Origin: Beverwykella pulmonaria
Lineage: Eukaryota > Ascomycota > Dothideomycetes > Pleosporales > Melanommataceae
Assembly (NCBI GenBank): GCA_001599595.1
Contig: BCHH01000001.1
Coordinates: 1,639,935 to 1,703,934, forward strand
Length of the DNA: 64,000 nt
Direction: 5' to 3'
The notes below the pieces were generated by a model that saw only the letters and a program-made list of their open reading frames with translations, did no database searches and was not told the origin of the DNA. Shown here piece after piece: positions 26,132-37,307 of this stretch. The first letter of the stretch is position 1, and the number at the start of each line of letters is the position of its first letter. The position numbers were made by a program, and so were the translations under genes.

Positions 26132-26833
26132 CTACTTCCCCTCGTCCTGCCTCGTCCTTCTCCTTTCCTCCCAATCCCTCTTCATCAACCCGAAGGCATG
26201 CAAATCCATGACCTCACCATTTTTCTCCACGTGCCCCTTCAACACACCCTCAGGCTCAAACCCACACTTCTCCAATACCCTCATACTGGCTCCATGCCCG
26301 CTGTGTACATTTGCCCACAACCTCCTGTATTTCTCCCCTCTCTCTGTGAACGTCCATCCCGTCATGGCCTCCAGCGCCTCCGTCATATACCCCTTCCCTG
26401 CGAACTCCTCGCCAATCCAGTACCCAATTTCTGCCGTGTGGGACGAGACGTCCTCCCCAGGCTTGAGGCCGATGCCGCCAATTGTGATCTTTGGGTGAGA
26501 GAGCTCGCAGATAACGAAGTTGTTGAAGGGGGCGGTGAGGTTGAGGGATATCCATGCTTCGGCATGGGTAAGCGTGTACGGGTGGGGGAAAGCTAGAGAC
26601 ATGTGCCGGGCAACGGAGGCGGGGGTGGCGTAGAGAGCCATGGAGGGTGCATCTGAAGGGTGCATGGGGCGGATGAGGAGGCGGGCGGACGTTATTATGG
26701 GGTCGGGCAGGGGAGAGTCTGCTGTGATGGTCGTTGGAGTTGCGTTTGATGTTGATTCTGATGCTGGTATTGGTAAGGGTGATTGGGACTGGGCGGCCAT
26801 GGCCGCTGGGTCTGAAGGGGCCTCTAAAGACAT
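26132..26833 (-). CDS. GNAT family N-acetyltransferase (RimJ/RimL-like)
   Basis: Probable acetyl-CoA-dependent N-acetyltransferase; the substrate is unknown. Intronless, 233 aa from ATG 26833. The frame continues upstream without another ATG, so this Met is chosen. After a Ser/Pro/Thr-rich leader of about 45 residues comes the acetyltransferase_3 fold: SARLLIRPMHPSDA (first strand), GGIGLKPGED, EIGYWIGEEFAGKGYMTEAL (acetyl-CoA loop with G-x-G-K-G-Y in place of the usual Q/R-x-x-G-x-G/A), and ASMRVLEKCGFEPEGVLKGH, the hallmark of the RimJ/RimL branch. The length is typical for fungal members with a short N-terminal extension. Confidence 0.85.
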   Translation of the reverse strand: MSLEAPSDPAAMAAQSQSPLPIPASESTSNATPTTITADSPLPDPIITSARLLIRPMHPSDAPSMALYATPASVARHMSLAFPHPYTLTHAEAWISLNLTAPFNNFVICELSHPKITIGGIGLKPGEDVSSHTAEIGYWIGEEFAGKGYMTEALEAMTGWTFTERGEKYRRLWANVHSGHGASMRVLEKCGFEPEGVLKGHVEKNGEVMDLHAFGLMKRDWEERRRTRQDEGK

Positions 26834-27303
26834 GACTGCGTGTGTGTTTGTTCGCAGCTCGATGTTGGACACGTTCGAGATGGCCTTTGGGTTATGATCT
26901 CGTTTATGTTGCAGCCTTGACACTTCATATATGCTGGTGAGTCTGTTGAGTCATTCACTGAGGGTTGACTCGAAGGCGTCCTTTTCTTACACCCCACCCG
27001 GAAAAGCTGAATTGCACCTTCCGGATCAGTCCAAATGGCATGGCGGTATTCTTTACTTTCACCAACATGTATCGCAAGTTATCATGAATGACATGGCACT
27101 ATACTACGAAAAGTGAAGCCTAATATCGACGTTCTATAAATATGTACATGTGTTACGTTCCGGTCAGGTCCCTGTCAAAGCGACTGGTGTGGTGGCTGTG
27201 GCCCGTGCGCTAATCGATAGGTTTGCCTTCATTTCACGACGCGCTTCGCGTCTTTGCGCAAACATGTAGACAATCTTTATTCCTGGTCTTCACGACCTCC
27301 GCC
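26834..27303. promoter_or_regulatory. divergent upstream region of the GNAT and ECO1 genes
   Basis: 470 bp between two start codons on opposite strands. No coding frame is supported. It presumably contains both promoters. Confidence 0.4.
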
Positions 27304-28587
27304 ATGTCCTCGCAGCAGGTCAAGTACGTGTCTTAGCTCACGTTACACTACTATTACTAACACGTAGGCAGGAAATCCATTAGAACCTATGCGCGACCCA
27401 AAAAACACTTGCTGCACGATGAAGAACCGCCCACCAAACGCAGGCGCGTCAATACAACGCCAGAGACACTGGAGACAAAGAACAAACTAGATGGTATACC
27501 TCAGTCGCCTCTACAGAGCTCGTCGCCAGCACGCGATGTGTCCGCGATTCCTGCGTTGAGCCTGGAGGGATCACCACCGATATTTTCTGATGGGCTGCGC
27601 GAGTCGACACCGCCGTCCTCTCCACTCCGACCTTCATCACCTCCTGTGCGGACGAGACGACCCATGTTCTCATTCATGAGGCGAAAACCAATGCCACATG
27701 CACCCAAGAAAGAGCCTCTATCCGAGACCCATCAGAATATTCAGTCTCCGCCGAAACAGCCTCCCAAGAAGAAACGATTAGTGCAGATGCAACTCGATCT
27801 GGTCGGCGAGCTACGGAAGAAATGCAGAGTCTGTGGGATGGAGTACATCCCTTCCAACGCCGAAGACGCGGTCCTACATCGGAAATTCCACGCCATGAAC
27901 GTGGGAGGGGTGGATTTCACAAAAGCCTTCGTGGAGAGGATCAAGCAGAATCAGGTCTGGGCAGGCGGAGACGGGAGCTTCATCGCAGCCGTAGGGCGGA
28001 AGGATACTCTGGCGTTTCGAAACAAAGCGTCTGAGGTGCTGAAGGTTGTCAATACGGAGCTTGCGGCTGTCACCATTCCGGATGAGGAGCTGTGGAGCCG
28101 GCTGCGCGTCTCGACAGTATCGAAAGCGGCAGTGCATGGGGACGAGACGCACACTGCTGCAAAGGGAAATCGAGCATGTTCTACTAGCGACAGGTTCAAG
28201 GCGTACCTATACATACGGGGCCAGAAATGCGTGGGAGCCTGCCTAGCGGAAAGGATTCAGGAGGCTTACACAGTGGTGGACCAGGATGACGCGTCTGGGC
28301 AGACTGGTCACGTCCCTGTCCCTGCTGAGGAATTCGAGAGCTCTTCCATTTCAGTAAGTAGAGAGGCGGAGCCCGCCATTCTGGGAGTATCGCGCATATG
28401 GACGTCCAACCTGCATCGGAAGACGGGCATAGCTACGAGACTGCTGGACTCCGCGCGGTCCGACTTCTTATACGGCATGACTATTGAGAAGGCGAGGGTA
28501 GCGTTTAGTCAGCCAACCGGAAGCGGAGGGGAATTGGCGAGGAAGTGGTTCGGCCGGCAAGCTGGATGGCATGTTTACATCAATTGA
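27304..28587 (+). CDS. ECO1: cohesin acetyltransferase Eco1/Ctf7
   Basis: Nuclear acetyltransferase that modifies Smc3 during S phase to establish sister-chromatid cohesion. The first exon is only 20 nt (27304-27323, MSSQQVK), and the second is 27372-28587, giving 411 aa; the join AA^G restores KKSIRTYAR. The N-terminal 150 residues are Pro/Ser-rich and basic. A C2H2-like zinc finger uses Cys158, Cys161, His176 and His180 (CRVCGMEY...LHRKFH). The C-terminal acetyltransferase domain holds RIWTSNLHRKTGIATRLLD, the acetyl-CoA-binding region, and ends with FSQPTGSGGELARKWFGR. The order zinc finger then acetyltransferase is diagnostic of the family. No polymerase-eta fusion, as in fission yeast Eso1, is present. 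Confidence 0.92.
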
Positions 28588-28989
28588 TATCATTTGGGTA
28601 GTTCATTAGGGCAGCGCTGCGGGGGGGCTCAGCAGGTAGAGGGCGTCCAGCATCAACCGCAAGGGCTCGTGTTCTCTGCAGCGTGGCACGCCCTAGATAG
28701 TCTAGAAAGACAAGAAATGCTAGTATTTCCAACCAAATCATCTGAATAGTGAGTTCGCGGGAGGTGGAAGTGCGGAGGGCCAAGGCTTGGTGAAATGGTG
28801 GGGGAGCTCTTTGCTGGCCCTTGGATCTGCGCTCCCAGCATCTCGGGCCAAATGAACCATGGTCTCCACCGCCGCCTATCAGCAACAGCAACAGTAACAA
28901 CCACGCCCGCGGTCTGCTCTCGCCCGCTGCGCTCTCGAGGCCCTCTCATGTGTACACAGAGAACAATGCATTGTTCCTAGATCCTCATC
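28588..28989. other. intergenic region downstream of ECO1
   Basis: 402 bp between ECO1 and the next plus-strand gene. It presumably contains the ECO1 terminator and the promoter of the proline-rich gene. Nothing else is seen. Confidence 0.4.
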
Positions 28990-31124
28990 ATGTCCGGGAA
29001 TCCCTTCCGCGCTTCCCTCCACCAGAAACAAGCCACGGCCGCTTCAGCTCCTCCTCCGCTCAACTTTATCAATGCCGATGGCAAACGGGCTGGGGCCCAC
29101 GTTGAGCTGAACAGCAGTGATTCTGGTACAACTCTGCTCGTCTTGAAGCCCCAGATGTGCAAGATTCAGGAATAATAGTTGTACAGTGCATGCCGAGCCG
29201 CTGCCGCCAAAGACAAAGAAATCCGTCCGCATAGAATCGCCCACTTCCTCCCCTTCGGTTCCGGCTTTCCACCATGCAGATGACGCTCTGCAGCACCGCA
29301 TCGACCGTACCGGAGAAGCCGGTGCGCAGCCTCCCATCTCGCCTGCCGGGTTCTCAGATAATTTCGAAGATTATACACCGGATGGAACATTTGGAAAGGG
29401 CACGGAGAGAAGAGACAATGCATATGAGGCTCGGGATGTGACGGGAAGCGCGCGGATACACTCTGACATAGTAGTAGAGGTAGCGCTGTCACCTCCCCCG
29501 AACCCGTTTTCGAGGACGTTGGCTACGATTGAGCGGCAAGAGAAGGGAAGCGCGGAGTTGGGCCACACAGCGGGGCAGTACAAAGGTGGGTTGCATCTTT
29601 CATCTTCTTGCTGGGAATATGTACAGCCCGAGCCACCGCAGGCGTTTTCGTAGAAATCCCTGGGACTTTGCTATTTCTATATCCTGGACCATCTGCTAAC
29701 ATGATTATTGATCAGAGCGGACTACTGCGGAGAAGACGGCTACAGGGACTGCGAGGCGATCTCTAGACGTGGAGGGCTTCAAGAAACTTCTCATGACCGG
29801 TATATCCAGTCCGTCGAATTCCGGTCCACCCTCGCAGACCGCTCCTGCCACTGCACCAACCCCCATCAACGCGTCCCTCTTCGAAAGCAGCAGCAGCACA
29901 GACACCTCGTCAATATCACGACAATCAATCTTCGAACCTGTTCAGGAACCGCATATCGAGTCGCCCCGAACATCATATGAGATGGCCGCATCGGACGACG
30001 ATGACGAGAGCATCGGGCTGGTGGGGGAGAAAAAGAAGGCAGAGAAGAAGAAACCGCCGCCTCCACGACACCGCCACGGCAAGCCTGTAACCTCCAGGAC
30101 ACCCCAAGTTGTCTCATTCGCAGATTTCTCCGTGACCCAGCCTACGTCTTCTCCAGTGTCCCGGAACAGGACAGACTCAGACTTGAACAAGCCGCTCCCG
30201 CTTCCCCCGGTTCTCTCGCCAACTGCACACGTATTCCCCCAAGATAGAACCCAAGATGAACCCCCGCCGTTGGAGACTAGGGCCAGCGAATCTTCAGGGC
30301 AGTCAGATACCCCTCTCACGCAGAAGAAAGTACCTCCTCCTGTGCCCATTGCTCGCAGGCAGAGTCAGCTCCGCTCCTCGACTATTGGGAACCGATCGCG
30401 GAGCAACTCGTCCCTTACCTTATCATCCCAACATTCAATGGATCTGTCCTTTACTAGCCCTGGCTCAGTCAACGAACCGACCTCCTCACCCGCACCTCAG
30501 AAAGCGCCTCCACCTCCACCTCCGGCGAGACGGCACGGAGCGAGTGTGTCAGGCACCAGTACACCAAGCGCGAACTCAAGCACCACCGAACTCCCTACTA
30601 TCGCGTCCTCGCGTCGCACGCCCGTGTCATCACCTAACCCGCCCTCGTCTCGTAGACCCATATTCTCTTCTCCACCACCCTCACCTGGACCTGCCCACAT
30701 CCCATCCATGAGCTCGAACATCAACCCACGTTCCGTGTCCAATGAAAGCACGACCATGCCTCCACCTCCTCCACCTCCGCGGCGACGCCAGTCCGGTCGA
30801 AGTAGCCTCGATAAAGAGCGTCCGTATACCTTGCCTACTACATCGCCTACAGAAAGCCGCCGTACGAGCTCTGAAAACAAACGCAGTAGTTTCGATAACA
30901 AACGGAGGACGAGTGTAGCGAGTGAGAGTTCGCTCAGACACGAATATACGCGGGCGTCAGAGAATGAACATGTGCTATATTCACCAAAGGAAGAGGGGGG
31001 CGAAGAGAATAGGGGGCTGGGCTTACAACAGATCAACAGTGACTCAAGTAATATCCTGGATGATATGGAGAAGTTCCAACGGGAGATTGATGAGCTGAGG
31101 GCGAAATATAAGCCGGTGAGCTAA
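28990..31124 (+). CDS. proline/serine-rich low-complexity protein, possible SH3/actin-patch partner
   Basis: Not recognised as a named family. Exons 28990-29125, 29187-29585 and 29716-31124 give 647 aa, with splice joins in frame (TCTG^TG and AAAG^AG). It starts MSGNPFRASLHQ; NPF is a known EH-domain ligand. Most of the protein is disordered, rich in Pro, Ser, Thr and Arg. Polyproline runs resemble SH3 or profilin ligands: APQKAPPPPPPARRHG, TMPPPPPPPRRRQS and KKVPPPVPIARR. A KKKAEKKKPPPPRHRHGK stretch is strongly basic. The extreme C-terminus (NILDDMEKFQREIDELRAKY) looks like a short coiled coil. This composition is common in cortical-actin and endocytic adaptors, which is an inference from composition only. 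Confidence 0.75.
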
Positions 31125-31513
31125 GAACGCCACGAAGCGACTGAATGGGAATGGTACTGTAAGTAAAGATTATGGCGTTTTGGCGTTTTGGCGTTTTAGC
31201 AGACGTCATCATATCATTGGATGGGAGGGCGTATATGATTAGCATCAGGCAATTTTTTTACCATTGTGGTGCAGTGCATTATTTAGGACTAACAACATAT
31301 TCTTTTGTCAAATATGATGTTTAAGTTAAAGGACTTTGCAAGGCTGATCATCTCTACTATTCATTTCTTCGTGTCCTGTTAAGTAAGACAGTCCCTACCC
31401 TGGGGTAGAGACTCCTCAGGGAAGGTTGTGTGTGTTGTTGAATTTCTCCTAAACCAAAACCATCTATGTAATGTTACATGGAGGAGACTTCAGATGTTAC
31501 ATCCTCCACCTCC
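31125..31513. other. intergenic region between convergent genes
   Basis: 389 bp separating the proline-rich gene from the 3' end of the ClpP gene. It contains the GGCGTTTT triplicate listed separately and an AT-rich remainder suited to transcript ends. Confidence 0.45.
31174..31197. repeat. three exact tandem copies of GGCGTTTT
   Basis: Three perfect 8-bp units occur directly after the stop of the proline-rich gene, probably within its 3' UTR. This is a small microsatellite and no function is implied. Confidence 0.85.
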
Positions 31514-32351
31514 CTAATCCTTTTTCTCTTCTCCCTCCAACTCCCTCTTTTCCAAAATCCGATCCACAAGCCCAAAATCCAATGCCTCCTGCGCATCCAT
31601 ATACAAGTCCCTCTCCATCAGCCTCTCAATCTCCTCCAGACTCTTATGCTTTGTCAAATGCCGTTGGTAAATCCGATTCAACTTATCCCTCACCCTTAGA
31701 ATCTCCTTTGCATGGATCGCGATATCGCTCGCCTGTCCGCTGTAACCTCCGCTCGGCTGATGAATCATGACTCTCGAATGCGGCAGTATGAATCTATTCC
31801 CCTCGGCGCCTCCGCAAAGGAGTAACGAGCCCATAGATGCTGCTTGCCCCATGCATATCGTGGTTACGGGGCATCGGATGTAGTTCATTGTGTCGTAAAT
31901 GGCGAGGCCGGCGGACACGGAGCCACCGGGGGAGTTTATATAGAGGGAGAGGGGTTTTTCAGGGTTGTCAGCTTCGAGGAAGAGGAGTTGGGCGACGATG
32001 TTGGCTGAGGTTTGCTCGTCGACGGTGCCGTTGAGGCAGATTATGCGCTCTTTGAGGAGGCGCGAGTAGATGTCGTCTAGAGATTGTGTCAATTAGGTGG
32101 CGGTCAGGAAAGGTGGGGAGATGTACAGGTGTGCCATCCGCCTCCCTACTTGATCAGCTTGGTAGACTGGAGGGTTTGTGGGGAGCACGTACGATTGTCT
32201 CCGTCACGTAGGGCGTGGGCGACCATGACTGAGGCGCATTCTGTTGTGTATTTGTTGGTGGGAAGGGGATTGAAGATGATAGCCGCAGACCTGATGTACA
32301 CGATCTTGCAGAGAGAATCGGTCTCGCGGCTCTTCTTAGTAACCAGGCCAT
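31514..32351 (-). CDS. CLPP: mitochondrial ATP-dependent Clp protease proteolytic subunit
   Basis: Serine peptidase that forms the barrel of the ClpXP protease in the mitochondrial matrix. Exon 2 (32076-31514) carries the whole catalytic domain: [24 protein letters not shown], nucleophile Ser135 in GQAASMGS, His160 in SRVMIHQP and Asp211 in MERDLYM, with the correct spacings. Exon 1 (32351-32189) gives an Arg-rich presequence, [17 protein letters not shown], then SPTPYVTET. The strong-looking donor GTACGTG would shift the frame; a donor four bases later (GTAC^GTGCTC) keeps it, giving 241 aa. An in-frame ATG at 32405 could add 18 residues. The enzyme is absent from Saccharomyces but common in filamentous fungi. 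Confidence 0.88.
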
Positions 32352-32500
32352 GACTGAGGCGTGTTCAATTACGGAACCTAGAATCAAAGTCAATGTTGAA
32401 GTCATGATATGCCAAGGCGCTAGGGAGTCCGCTCCTTCAAGACTTCATGGACTTCATTCATTCCTCCCAGACGCACAACGATGATCATATCCTCCCACTG

Positions 32501-33712
32501 ATGACAGGCAGACTACTACATCGTCTGAAGTCATGCACAAGCTTCTCTGGAACTCAAGCTTTAATCAAACGCCACTCGTATTCCACTTCCCCACCAGCCG
32601 GCGATGCTCTAGGACCCCTCCTCCAAGATGAACACAAGAGCTTCCGTGTCCGCAAGGACGGGAAATCCAAGCCTCTTCCCCTCCCACCGGTTCTCGACCC
32701 GGTAGTACTTTCAAAGAGGGCTCGCTGGGAGCAACCCAAAGCACGAGCTCGCGTGGAAAAGTTCACTCCATTTCAGAAGAAACTATGGGAGAATCCATAC
32801 GGTATGTATACACAATCCGCTTCATCTTCACCCCAATTGAAATGCTAACAATTCATAGCACACGCCCTCGCTTCCCCTGTCCGTCAATGCCGAAGCACAT
32901 TCATCGTCCTCCCCACCGCCCTCCTCATCACCTTGCATCCGCGCCCGCATCCAGACACCTCAGACCCATGGCTGCTCCCCGTAAGCCTGACTACCTCCGA
33001 TGTACATCTCGGGACCCCCTTTCGCTTCCTCGGCCGCAAACTCGTCGCAGAACAATTGGGCAAGAAGGGGGGGTGGAAAAGCGGCATCTACGCCCGCTTC
33101 ACCGAGAAGCTGGGAAACAAGGTCTCAAAAATCGTCTGGAGGGAAGACATGGCTGAGCTTGTTTTGTCGTTATTGAGGAAAAACTTGCTAAATAAACTGC
33201 GGTGGCATTTCAGCCAGAGTGGGCAGCTGGTGCCATGTGCGAGTCCGAGGACGGTAGATATTGAGGGGGTGGAAGATGTGAGCTGTGTGCTGTTCTTTAG
33301 GACACTGAAGACGCAAGTGGATGAGATACAGGAACAATCCCTCGGTATCCTTAAGAATGTCGAGAAAGAGGGAAAATACTGGGCCACGAGGTATACTGAC
33401 AAGATGGACCCACATGTGAAGCAAGGCGCCACGCATACGCCCCCAGTATGGTACCGCGGGCCTTTGATCCCGCAACTTAGGCCGAGAGTCAGGTTTCCGC
33501 CTCTGGAGTTCAAGACAACAGAGTGGCGAGGCAGGAAGGTTGCTGTGTATAGTCTTCACGACTTGCTGGGCGAGGAAAAGATGAGGGAACTGATAAAGGG
33601 ATCGAGGTTTGAGAGTGAGAAGTGTCTAGTGATGAAAAGGAGGAGACATAATGTCCCTGTGGAAATGATGTTGATGCAGTTGCAGGCCTATTTAGCTCCG
33701 ACGGGACCGTAA
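32501..33712 (+). CDS. mitochondrially targeted conserved hypothetical protein
   Basis: No firm family assignment. Exons 32501-32801 and 32859-33712 join as TACG^CA to give 384 aa. ATG 32501 opens a good presequence (MTGRLLHRLKSC...RHSYST); an upstream in-frame ATG at 32447 would add 18 residues without a targeting look. Visible text: KFTPFQKKLWENPYAHAL, a hydrophobic stretch STFIVLPTALLITL, GKKGGWKSGIYARFTEKLG, and a C-terminal half with PPVWYRGPLIPQLRPR, a proline-arginine region reminiscent of mitochondrial ribosome or RNA-associated proteins. Its start lies about 150 bp from the divergent ClpP gene, so the two mitochondrial genes may share a promoter. Confidence 0.75.
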
Positions 33713-34971
33713 GATACTTAGTCGAAGGTCCATATACGCCTCATATAAATTCACCCTCTACTCTACTCTTGTCTTGCCACCTCGTCTTTCCGCCTCTTAT
33801 TGCATTTGATGCTTGCCTCAAATTAGCCCTATGACTAGCAAAATATCTCGCCACCATTATGAACTGTCACTCGCATAACAGAGTCGGACGCCCACGACAG
33901 CCATGGGACTATTTACTTTCTACATAGCATATCGAATTCAGGCTCATCAAAATTATCAAAGATACGCCTAACACTACCGCTTTTCCGTTGCATACAATGT
34001 CTACAAGAACAACCGCCAAATCCATGGGCTGGGTAATACCAAACAGTCATTTGTCACCCGAAAAGAGTCAGCTTCTATCAAAAGACATCGTCACAGCCGC
34101 AAAAGCAACAAGCAATCGTGGGATGGCCATTACGTCGGACGTGCGGCGTGTGTTTCCGTTCACGTTACGCAGATCAAAGAGAAGTCGCCGCGTGATACGA
34201 GCCCAAAAGTGCTTCTGACTGAATCGTTCACACGTATGCAGCCTACTGCAAGGAGACGTTGAACGCTCTAGGACTCCTCTGCTCGAGTTCCTATCAACCC
34301 GTTGGCTGTGGACCCACGAAAAGAAAGAAGAAGAAACTTCAACAGAACAAAGCGAAGCTATCTACGCGGCACGCTCAAACCATGGAATGGGAAAACCTCA
34401 TTCGAACCCCTAATAGCTGCAATGGAAAGGGTGTGCAAAAAAAAACTCGTATCACGGCGGATATCACACTTCGCCAGCCGGCTGTAGAATCAGTATGAAG
34501 TCTACAAAGATCCCGAATTCGGAGCACCCATCGTGTACAACGGCAAGTGCGGTGACTAGAGCAAGATCAGAGCTGTCGACAGAGGTTTGAAATTCGCATA
34601 GTGGGCAAGAGGGGTCATCGTTGCGGGCAAAATAGAATAGATCGCATTCTTCTTCCTCCTTGTGCATAAAGTCTTGCACTGTTCGTTCTGCTGGATAAAG
34701 GGTTTCGGGGATGCTGTCAAGTATGGGAAACCGTGCCGGCGCATAAGATCCTGTGCAGTGCAGTTGAGAGAAAGGATTCATCGTCTATACTCTATCATTT
34801 CCCAGTTTTCCCTTCATGCGAGCGAGCATGCTATGAGACAGCCTCCTTTTTCCTTGCCCAAGAGCCATTGGATCGGAGAAGTACAGAACCACGTACACAC
34901 GTTCGAACAAAAGTACCAAACGCCGATATCTGCCCACTGTTTCCCCTGGCGCATGGTCGATTCTCACATGG
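33713..34971. other. intergenic region with short unassigned ORFs
   Basis: Two weak candidates are seen. On plus, ATG 33998 opens about 73 codons (MSTRTTAKSMGW...), followed by scattered basic frames up to about 34558 that end in QYEVYKDPEFGAP and VYNGKCGD. On minus, 34781-34464 is a 105-codon ATG ORF. These could be parts of one decayed gene. No domain is recognised. Confidence 0.3.
34464..34781 (-). CDS. small hypothetical ORF, 105 codons, doubtful
   Basis: ATG-initiated frame with fairly protein-like composition (acidic segment MHKEEEECDLFYFARND, then SCPLCEFQ). No homologous family is recognised. It lies 3' of the adenylosuccinate synthetase gene on the same strand. It overlaps other weak frames on plus, so it may be chance. 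Confidence 0.2.
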   Translation of the reverse strand: MNPFSQLHCTGSYAPARFPILDSIPETLYPAERTVQDFMHKEEEECDLFYFARNDDPSCPLCEFQTSVDSSDLALVTALAVVHDGCSEFGIFVDFILILQPAGEV

Positions 34972-36461
34972 TTATCTGGCAACCATATGCTCCCTCCCCG
35001 GCCCCACGCCAATCCACTTGACCTTCACGCCCGTGAATTTCTCAATAAACTCCACATACTTCCTCGCCTCCACCGGCAAATCATAGAAGCTCTTCGCGCC
35101 AGTAGTGGGTTTCTTCCAGCCAGGCAGCGTCTCGTAGTGCACCTCAAGCTGTGTCAGAGTCTCCGGATTCGCCGGAAATGAGTCGAGCTGTTGGCCGTTG
35201 TGCGAGTACGATGTGGCGACCTTGACTTCGTCGAAGTCGTCGAGGACGTCGAGTTTAGTCAGGTTGAAGGAAGTGTAGTCGTTGACGGCGTGGGAGTGCT
35301 TGACGACGACGAGATCGAGCCAGCCGCAGCGGCGTTTGCGGCCTGTTGTCACGCCGACTTCGTGGCCGACTTTCTGGAGCTTCTCGCCTATTTCGTTGAG
35401 CTGTTCCGTGGGGAAGGGGCCGCTAAGTTCATGTTAGTTTTGAATTCGCGGTGAGCATGTCAAGGAGCCATACGATCCGACACGTGTAGTGTATGCCTTG
35501 ACGACACCGACGACTTCCTTGAGGGATCGCCATCCCAGGCTCAGACCAGTAAGCACACCACCAAGACCTGTGTTCGAAGATGTAACGAATGGGTATGTTC
35601 CGTAGTCAATGTCCAACATCAACGCATTGGCGCCCTCGACGAGGATCTTGGAGTTCTTTTCCTTTGCGGATGCGAGTAGGGGGATCTGATCAACGACGTA
35701 GTCTTGTAATTTGACGCGGAGTCCCTGCAGGCCATGTGTTGGAACCGGAGATTGGAGAATGAGGTATGGTGAGCTTACCTTGTATTTTTCAATCTCCTCC
35801 TCAATATCGTACTTCAACAGATCGCCGAAGCGCTGCTGGAATCCGTGTACCATCCTCCTGAACTTTGCTTCGAAGACTTCCTCGTCGAACAAGTCGCAGA
35901 CGCGGAGACCGCTCCTCGTCATTTTCGTGCTGTATGTAGGGCCTCGTTGCAGTCAGTCGCATCATCCGGCAAATCAGCATTCCAGAGCGCATCACTCACC
36001 AATGCCTTTCTTCGTAGTACCTGTTCCCGAAGATTCGTCAGCATCTCTCCCCTCAGCACAGCAAATCATTGGGCAACCCGACCTATGAATCCCTTGCCTA
36101 ATTCCACTTCCTCCAGCCCATCCACCATCTGATGGACATCGAACACGACATGCGCCCTGTCCGAGATGAATATCCTGCCCTCTGTCTTCAAGCCATGTTG
36201 CTCCAGGGCCTCGAGCTCCTTGAAGAAGGACGGGATATGCACGACACAGCCGCTGCCGATAACGTTCAGACACGCGGGATTGATGAGGCCGGACGGGAGG
36301 ATGTGGAAGTCATAGGTGATGCCGTTCGCGACGATAGTGTGGCCGGCATTGTTACCGCCCTGGGCGCGGCAACACAGCTGCGAATCGTAGGCGAGGATGT
36401 CGACGAGCTTGCCTTTGCCTTCGTCGCCCCATTGGGCGCCGAGCACAACGGTGACGGACAT
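34972..36461 (-). CDS. ADE12: adenylosuccinate synthetase
   Basis: Cytosolic enzyme of purine synthesis that converts IMP, aspartate and GTP to adenylosuccinate, the first committed step to AMP. Five exons: 36461-36083, 36020-36000, 35942-35779, 35724-35474 and 35422-34972, giving 421 aa, as expected. Motifs: the N-terminal phosphate loop [20 protein letters not shown] (substrate and catalytic His), [31 protein letters not shown] in the GTP/IMP region, [13 protein letters not shown] with the arginines that bind substrate, and the C-terminal IGVGPGRE. Exon 2 has only 21 nt (encoding TTKKGI plus the halves of two Gly codons). Intron 1 uses a GTCGGG donor, and intron 2 ends in CGAG; both are needed to keep these invariant motifs. 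Confidence 0.95.
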
Positions 36462-37307
36462 CTTCCGTGGTGTGGGTTGGGGACGGAAGAGTAAGAGGAG
36501 GAGAGGGAGGGGCCGACAGGGGGTTTTAGATAGAGGCCATTGAGCGACCGAGACGGAGGGGCCCGACTGCGCGAGTTTTTTCTGTCAGTGAGTGTCCAAT
36601 TAAAAGATTTGCGCGAGGAGGGTGGTATGTGAGGTGTGAGCGGATATCGGAGGCAAAAGGGCTGGCAGTATGACGCGATGGGCGAACAGGGAACAGGCTT
36701 TCTAGATGACTGTGGGTATAAGACAGCCGCTTCCGGCGGAGCAATTGAGAATAGCAACACGTCTATTGAAGAGCCAGACAGGTGTTGCGGCGTCACAGGA
36801 ACGAATTCCCCTCCGCGACCCCGCCATCTCGAGTTGCCCCACCATGCAAGACCGATTTCGCAATGGAGCCTGCATGAGCCAATTGGACCGCCGCAGTTGA
36901 TGTTGCACTGCAACTCTTCGTTCAGATCGCCTTTCGTATTGCTATATCGTGTAGATGTAGTTGTTCCCAGGCTATTGGCGATGCAAGTTCCCTGTACAGC
37001 AATGAGGCAGAGGTTGGAAGAAGGCTGAGACGGCGAGAGATGCGAAGTAAGGGCTAGTGGGCCGGTGCCTGATGGAAGGTATATATAATCCATGGCTATA
37101 TCACGTGGTCTTTGATGCTCTCCAACTGACGCCCTCTAACGTCCTCAGGTTGCTCCACACACAGTTCGCCCCACAGACGCCATTTCCACTCCGCAATGGT
37201 CATCGTCACATCATTCCAATCCAAACCCAGCCAATCCACAAAAACCACCAAAACCCTTTTAAGGAAAAATCAGCTCCCGCGGTCCGGATGTCGAGAACAT
37301 GTCTTAC
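36462..37307. promoter_or_regulatory. upstream region of ADE12
   Basis: About 850 bp between the ADE12 start and the 3' end of the next minus-strand gene. A long minus-strand frame across 36266-37093 overlaps ADE12 exon 1 and has no motif, so it is treated as chance. The ADE12 promoter is expected here. Confidence 0.4.

Noticed and set aside
30497..31036. 179-codon minus-strand Gly-rich frame
   Set aside because: Antisense of polyproline codons in the proline-rich gene.
36266..37093. 275-codon minus-strand frame overlapping ADE12 exon 1
   Set aside because: Out of frame with the clear synthetase exon, low-complexity and without motifs; a shadow ORF.
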